This document shows positions 61,897 to 64,000 of a stretch of 64,000 nucleotides of DNA, piece after piece. A program made the position numbers and the translations under genes. The notes under the pieces are model-generated. The model made no database searches and was not told where the DNA came from. It worked only from the letters and a program-made list of their open reading frames with translations. Each line of letters opens with the position of its first letter. Position 1 is the stretch's first letter. The stretch comes from Psychrobacter sp. I-STPA6b (GTDB lineage Bacteria; Pseudomonadota; Gammaproteobacteria; Pseudomonadales; Moraxellaceae): assembly GCF_020662265.1 (NCBI RefSeq), contig NZ_VEWM01000010.1:248001-312000 (forward strand). The letters are read 5' to 3'.

Positions 61897-64000
61897 ATGG
61901 CAGAGCGTTCAGCCAAGCAGTTAGGGTTAAGTAAAGCAGATTTACCAAATTCAATTGTAGAGGTCATTGCTACTTTGACCAAAAGTGGTTTTGAGGCGTA
62001 TATCGTTGGTGGTGGTGTTCGAGATACACTATTGGGTCTCAATCCTAAAGACTTTGATGCCGTTACCGATGCAAAACCACATGAAATAAAGGATTTGTTT
62101 GGCAAGCGTTGCCGTATCATTGGTCGCCGTTTTCAGTTAGCCCATGTCTATTCTGGGCGGGATATGATTGAGGTAGCGACGTTTCGTGCGCCTCCAAAAG
62201 ATGACATACATACGACCAATGAAGGTATGATTACCCGTGATAATGTCTGGGGTGATATAAAGCAGGACTTTGCTCGCCGAGACTTCTCTATTAATGCTAT
62301 GTATTATCAACCTTTAAAAGGCATTGTTCATGACTTTTGTAATGCGCTGGCAGATATTGAAAATAAAACCCTACGTCTACTTGGTCATGCACCACTGCGC
62401 ATAGAAGAAGACCCTGTACGTTTGCTACGAGCATTGCGATTTAAGGCAAAACTCGGTTTTGATTTTGATAAAGTTTTGTCTGAGCAGTTTCATGATGATA
62501 ACTGGAAGCTGTTAGATCAGGTGTCACCACATCGTTTATATGATGAATCACAAAAGATGTTTACAGGTGGCTATTTGGTGCCATTGTTGCCTTTACTGTT
62601 TGAGTATGGGGCAATCAAACATTTAATCATTTATCCACCTGAGACAGCGACCGCACTGGTTAAACAGGTAGCAATTAATACAGACAAACGTATTGCACAG
62701 GGCAAGAGTATTAACCCTGCCTTCTTTTATGCTGCCCTGCTATGGGATAACTACCTATATCAACTGAATAAATTTAAAAAACGTAACATGCCTTTTGTTG
62801 AGGCACAGCAACAAGCGGCCAGTAAAGTTATTGAACGTCAACGTATTAAAACAGCGATTCCTAAGTTTGCTGAGCAGTTTATTCGGGATATTTGGTTGAT
62901 GCAGCCAAAATTGGCAAATCCAAGAGTACGGCAGATTGCACAGTTAGCCGACCACCCCAGATTCCGTGCAGCATTTGACTTTTTATTATTACGTGAGCAA
63001 TGTAATGATGCAGCAAACCCATTGTCAGAATCTACCAATGGTATGGGTGAATGGTGGCAAATCTTTCAAACACTTTCAGACAAACAGAAACAGCAAGCCA
63101 TTGATAGCTTTGCCAGTGATACACGTCGTGGACAAAGTAAGCGCAACCGTAACCGCAATCGTCATAATGATATTGAGCAGTCTGCGTCATCACATCAGTC
63201 AAATCAGACAAACCAGCCAGCTTATCAAAATACGACAGATACGATAGATGTGCCAAAACAGTCTCAGACTGAGTCCACTACATCACCTGAATTTAAAACT
63301 AAGTTGGCTCATAAGCAAATGAGCCGACCACAGCGCGCTCATTACGCTAAAGAGAGGGCGCAACTACAACAACTTTCCCTTGGTAAGCTGGCAGGTGATG
63401 AAAATAAATCACAAGAGCAACAACCACAGCCACTATTTACTATTAATGCACAAAAGCTTGCCAAACAAGTGCCAACAGCTCCAGTAGACGCAGATATAGC
63501 AGATACGATAGAAGCGCCAACAAAAAAAGATAGAGGTGAATTAACTGAGCGTACTTCTAAAATAGACCCTGCCAGCTCTACTAAGCCCCAGCATCAGGCA
63601 GTGGCACAAACATCAGCCCAGCGAGGCTCACAGACAGATAAAAGCCAAGCTCAAAAAGCAGTAGAGTTGCCACCACAAATAGTCGTACTACCCAAAGCGG
63701 ATGCCATACCAGCAAAGCGACGCCGTCGTCGTCAGCAGTCTGACCAAGTAACACAGTCAGCAACAGCAACTTTGGTAACTGGACAACAAACAGAGCAGGT
63801 TGCTTTACAAACTCAGCAACAAAAGACTACATCATCACCCAAAGCAGAGTCTTCAGTATCTCATGGTACCGAAGCAACAGCAGTGACACCAAAACAGATA
63901 GAAGTCCCTTCAGTAGTATCAGTACAACTGAGTCATGAGCGGATTCCTAGCGTACGGCGACGTCGTCAGCCCAGCTCAACGCAATCCATTGCTGAGCGTC
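61897..64000 (+). CDS. pcnB: Poly(A) polymerase I, partial (runs off the window)
   Basis: PcnB adds poly(A) tails to RNA and so promotes decay. The frame is open from ATG 61897 (after taaggag) to the window end, 701 codons without a stop. The nucleotidyltransferase head has YIVGGGVRDTLLG and KDFDAVTDAKP with the catalytic Asp pair. Further family motifs are IIGRRFQLAHV, RRDFSINAMYY and RIEEDPVRLLRALRFKAKLGF. The folded part ends near residue 415. After that comes a very long low-complexity tail (over 280 residues so far), rich in Gln, Ser, Thr and Ala with clusters of Arg (KRRRRR and VRRRR). CCA-adding enzyme is the alternative, but the arrangement favours PcnB. Confidence 0.93.
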   Translation, partial: MAERSAKQLGLSKADLPNSIVEVIATLTKSGFEAYIVGGGVRDTLLGLNPKDFDAVTDAKPHEIKDLFGKRCRIIGRRFQLAHVYSGRDMIEVATFRAPPKDDIHTTNEGMITRDNVWGDIKQDFARRDFSINAMYYQPLKGIVHDFCNALADIENKTLRLLGHAPLRIEEDPVRLLRALRFKAKLGFDFDKVLSEQFHDDNWKLLDQVSPHRLYDESQKMFTGGYLVPLLPLLFEYGAIKHLIIYPPETATALVKQVAINTDKRIAQGKSINPAFFYAALLWDNYLYQLNKFKKRNMPFVEAQQQAASKVIERQRIKTAIPKFAEQFIRDIWLMQPKLANPRVRQIAQLADHPRFRAAFDFLLLREQCNDAANPLSESTNGMGEWWQIFQTLSDKQKQQAIDSFASDTRRGQSKRNRNRNRHNDIEQSASSHQSNQTNQPAYQNTTDTIDVPKQSQTESTTSPEFKTKLAHKQMSRPQRAHYAKERAQLQQLSLGKLAGDENKSQEQQPQPLFTINAQKLAKQVPTAPVDADIADTIEAPTKKDRGELTERTSKIDPASSTKPQHQAVAQTSAQRGSQTDKSQAQKAVELPPQIVVLPKADAIPAKRRRRRQQSDQVTQSATATLVTGQQTEQVALQTQQQKTTSSPKAESSVSHGTEATAVTPKQIEVPSVVSVQLSHERIPSVRRRRQPSSTQSIAER

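Overview
The window looks like a chromosomal segment of a gamma-proteobacterium of the family Moraxellaceae (Moraxella/Psychrobacter type). The DNA is AT-rich. It carries a response regulator that reads almost like Acinetobacter BfmR, the block sdhCDAB-sucAB-lpd-sucCD divergent from gltA, and a polysaccharide region flanked by galU, pgi, galE, a phosphohexomutase and ugd, as around Acinetobacter capsule loci. A complete sialic acid pathway plus a polysialyltransferase-like protein suggests a polysialic acid capsule, a trait known from Moraxella nonliquefaciens. The species itself is an inference.

Layout. 0-2 kb: end of the ATP synthase operon (atpD, atpC). 2.5-7.4 kb: the BfmRS two-component system, a small membrane protein and an EnvZ-like kinase without a partner. 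7.5-10 kb: rpsP-rimM-trmD-rplS. 10-19.6 kb: a DUF1289 protein, parE, a PlsC-like acyltransferase, an AlmA-like flavin monooxygenase, a hydroxyacid dehydrogenase and rapA. 19.7-28.7 kb: a small secreted protein, a PhzF-like protein, tyrS, a VapBC-type toxin-antitoxin pair coupled to a DUF1653 gene, a RibB protein with a degenerate RibA-like domain, rarA, and three poorly known genes. 28.7-44.1 kb: the TCA cycle block. 44.1-51 kb: an AT-richer, probably acquired capsule operon (neuC, neuA, neuB, an unknown gene, a polysialyltransferase, a sialic acid O-acetyltransferase-like gene, an unknown gene). 51-60 kb: a truncated KpsC-like gene and nucleotide-sugar genes, including a UDP-glucose dehydrogenase paralogue that has lost its catalytic residues. 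60-64 kb: mazG, a ComEA-like gene and the start of pcnB.

The most interesting signals lie between genes. (1) A family of small TA-flanked inverted-repeat elements (ends GGGTCTGTTGAACATTCA) is present in two intact, one shortened and two or three decayed copies; several sit exactly on the stop codon of the neighbouring gene and supply its TAG. (2) The capsule operon seems to start from a promoter (TTGATA-N18-TATAAT) whose -10 box is exactly the loop of the sucD terminator hairpin. (3) The 1.5 kb region between gltA and sdhC holds a Fur-box-like palindrome and three strong dyads, and may hide a regulatory RNA. (4) Several spacers of the TCA block contain terminator-like or long-range hairpins.

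No tRNA, rRNA, CRISPR array or intact transposase gene was seen. Starts were chosen by reading ribosome binding sites and family N-termini by eye. Family assignments rest on recognised motifs and remembered homologues, not on database searches.
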